Assembly (NCBI RefSeq): GCF_900446215.1
Contig: NZ_UAQZ01000015.1
Span: forward strand, 62,001 to 126,000
Reading direction: 5' to 3'
DNA length: 64,000 nucleotides
From: Burkholderia cenocepacia
GTDB lineage: Bacteria; Pseudomonadota; Gammaproteobacteria; Burkholderiales; Burkholderiaceae
The notes beneath the pieces were generated by a model, which saw only the letters and a list, made by a program, of their open reading frames with translations, was not told the DNA's origin and did not search any database. This document shows, one piece after another, positions 62,697 through 64,000 of the stretch (position 1 is its first letter; each line of letters opens with the position of its first letter). A program made the translations under genes and the position numbers.

Positions 62697-63281
62697 GTTC
62701 GGACGACTCGGAGGGCCGATACACCGTGCACGGGCGTCGGCAAGCGCGTGGGCGCAATCTTGGGGAAATCTGTTCTGTTACCAGGCGCGCGGCTGTCCTT
62801 CATGGGGCCGGAGCGGGCGACTCGCCCCTCCTGGCCGGCGACAGGGCCTGGCGGCACTCGGGATCATCAGCACGATCGCGCGCGGCGCGCATGCCGTTCG
62901 GCCGCGGGGCTGGCTGCGCGCGGCGTCGGCTTCAACGGTGCGATCCGAGGGTGCCTCTGCATCTTCCGAATCCTTGATTCAAAACGGAATTCTAACCCAT
63001 GATCGGGCGGTCCGTGACACGCCGGACAGGTCGTGGGGCTATCGCCGCGAGCCGCGCCGGGCGGGGCTCGGCGCGGTTTCATGCGATCATTCGCCGTCCG
63101 TCCGGTCGGTAACCACGCGGTTAAGCCGATAAAAAGCGGCGCCCGGCGGCGCGCCTCCCCTGCCGGCACGCCCACCCGGCCGCCCGCAGCTGCCCGCCCG
63201 GCATGCCGCTTGCGTACGGGCGGACCCTTGGCGCTATCATTGACCCTTTACCGTCTGCATCCGCACTGCACGCGAGCGCCC
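62697..63281. other. 585-bp intergenic region before ilvA
   Basis: The gap between the divergent fusion dehydrogenase gene and ilvA. It is GC-rich with short AT-rich patches (about 62974-62998 and 63113-63136). No open frame has a credible ribosome-binding site or recognisable product. A weak hexamer pair TTGCGT (63210-63215) and TATCAT (63235-63240) with 19-bp spacing could be an ilvA promoter. Confidence 0.5.
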
Positions 63282-64000
63282 ATGGCATCCCACGATTACC
63301 TGAAGAAAATCCTCACCGCGCGCGTCTACGACGTCGCGATCGAGACGGAACTCGAACCCGCCCGCAACCTGTCGGCCCGGCTGCGCAACGCCGTTTACCT
63401 GAAGCGCGAGGACAACCAGCCGGTGTTCTCGTTCAAGCTGCGCGGCGCGTACAACAAGATGGCGCACATTCCGACGGATGCGCTCGCGCGCGGCGTGATT
63501 ACGGCGTCGGCCGGCAACCACGCGCAGGGTGTCGCGTTCTCGGCGGCCCGGATGGGCATCAAGGCCGTGATCGTCGTGCCGGTCACGACGCCGCAGGTGA
63601 AGGTCGACGCGGTGCGCGCGCACGGCGGCCCGAGCGTCGAGGTGATCCAGGCGGGCGAATCGTACAGCGATGCATACGCGCACGCGGTGAAGGTCCAGCA
63701 GGAGCGCGACCTCACGTTCGTTCACCCGTTCGACGATCCGTACGTGATCGCCGGCCAGGGCACGATCGCGATGGAGATCCTGCGTCAGCACCAGGGCCCG
63801 ATCCATGCGATCTTCGTGCCGATCGGCGGCGGCGGGCTCGCGTCCGGCGTCGCCGCGTACGTGAAGGCGGTGCGTCCGGAGATCAAGGTGATCGGCGTGC
63901 AGGCCGAGGACTCGTGCGCGATGAAGCAGTCGCTGGACGCGGGCGAGCGCATCGAGCTGAGCGAGGTCGGCCTGTTCGCGGACGGCACCGCGGTGAAGCT
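63282..64000 (+). CDS. ilvA: Threonine ammonia-lyase (threonine dehydratase), 3' end cut by window edge
   Basis: About 240 codons are visible, corresponding to the catalytic PLP domain of IlvA, which deaminates threonine to 2-oxobutanoate in isoleucine synthesis. The PLP-binding Lys lies in PVFSFKLRGAYNKM, and the phosphate-binding loop is PIGGGGLASGVAAYV near residue 185. ASAGNHAQGVAFSAARMG is the substrate loop. The N-terminus MASHDYLKKILTARVYDVA fits the biosynthetic type with C-terminal regulatory ACT-like domains, which are beyond the window. Confidence 0.93.
   Translation, partial: MASHDYLKKILTARVYDVAIETELEPARNLSARLRNAVYLKREDNQPVFSFKLRGAYNKMAHIPTDALARGVITASAGNHAQGVAFSAARMGIKAVIVVPVTTPQVKVDAVRAHGGPSVEVIQAGESYSDAYAHAVKVQQERDLTFVHPFDDPYVIAGQGTIAMEILRQHQGPIHAIFVPIGGGGLASGVAAYVKAVRPEIKVIGVQAEDSCAMKQSLDAGERIELSEVGLFADGTAVK

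Noticed and set aside
60087..63002. A plus-strand open frame of 971 codons opposite the fusion dehydrogenase
   Set aside because: The opposite strand carries a complete multi-domain protein with several catalytic motifs; this frame is a shadow.
62867..63175. A 102-codon minus-strand frame in the gap before ilvA
   Set aside because: No ribosome-binding site, no similarity recognised, and Arg/Pro-rich composition typical of random GC-rich frames.
1..64000. Mobile elements, CRISPR arrays, tRNA or rRNA genes
   Set aside because: No transposase, integrase, terminal repeats, spaced direct repeats or tRNA cloverleaf sequence was seen on either strand.

Overview
The window is a gene-dense, GC-rich (roughly two thirds G+C) chromosomal segment of a betaproteobacterium. 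Gene order and protein types point to Burkholderia, most likely a Burkholderia cepacia complex species and its main chromosome. This assignment is an inference: there is no rRNA gene in the window and no search was run. Nearly everything is housekeeping or core metabolism. No tRNA, rRNA, insertion sequence, prophage, integrase or CRISPR array was seen.

Layout. (1) 1-6750: an accessory catabolic island. A leftward unit encodes a non-haem di-iron hydroxylase (MocD-like), a Rieske ferredoxin (MocE-like) and a ferredoxin reductase (MocF-like, cut by the window edge). A rightward unit encodes a LacI-type regulator, two TIM-barrel sugar isomerase/epimerase-like proteins and an inositol-2-dehydrogenase-like oxidoreductase. 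Two matching 22-bp operator-like palindromes sit at the regulator promoter and at the catabolic promoter. The set resembles the rhizopine (O-methyl-inosamine) or modified-inositol degradation genes of rhizobia. (2) 6939-12025: a HAD hydrolase, ribB under an FMN riboswitch, an XRE-cupin regulator, and an MFS exporter divergent from a LysR regulator. (3) 12239-19389: miaB-phoH-ybeY-corC-lnt, the conserved RNA-processing and lipoprotein-acylation cluster, here interrupted by a ChaC-like gene and a tiny lipoprotein gene. (4) 19462-26833: a TPR/glycosyltransferase-like gene, then glyQ-glyS-gmhB-plsC and a YgjP-type metallopeptidase. (5) 26942-36396: gloA, an EamA exporter, and the lptD-surA-pdxA-rsmA unit divergent from amgK-murU (outer-membrane assembly next to peptidoglycan recycling). 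(6) 36602-40520: an Atm1-type ABC exporter, yciA, a nitrate-reductase-associated protein gene and fdhD. (7) 40572-47695: a beta-oxidation cluster (enoyl-CoA hydratase, thiolase, FadB-like fusion, acyl-CoA dehydrogenase) headed by a TetR gene with its own operator. (8) 47896-58586: clsB-nudB, then aspS-DUF502-fmdB, then a ubiquinone group (ubiE, Tim44-like, ubiJ, ubiB) with small neighbours. (9) 58671-64000: a 1341-residue flavin/iron-sulfur fusion dehydrogenase and the 5' part of ilvA.

The most unusual feature is the first 6.7 kb: a complete oxygenase electron chain plus inositol-like catabolic enzymes under one LacI-type regulator, with no transporter in view and no assigned substrate. The rest is mostly conserved, with several regulatory structures readable directly from the DNA: a riboswitch with an attenuator-like hairpin, paired operators, and clear intrinsic terminators. 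Because of the high GC content, long antisense open frames are common and were excluded. Starts were chosen from ribosome-binding sites and family alignment, so some could shift by a few codons.
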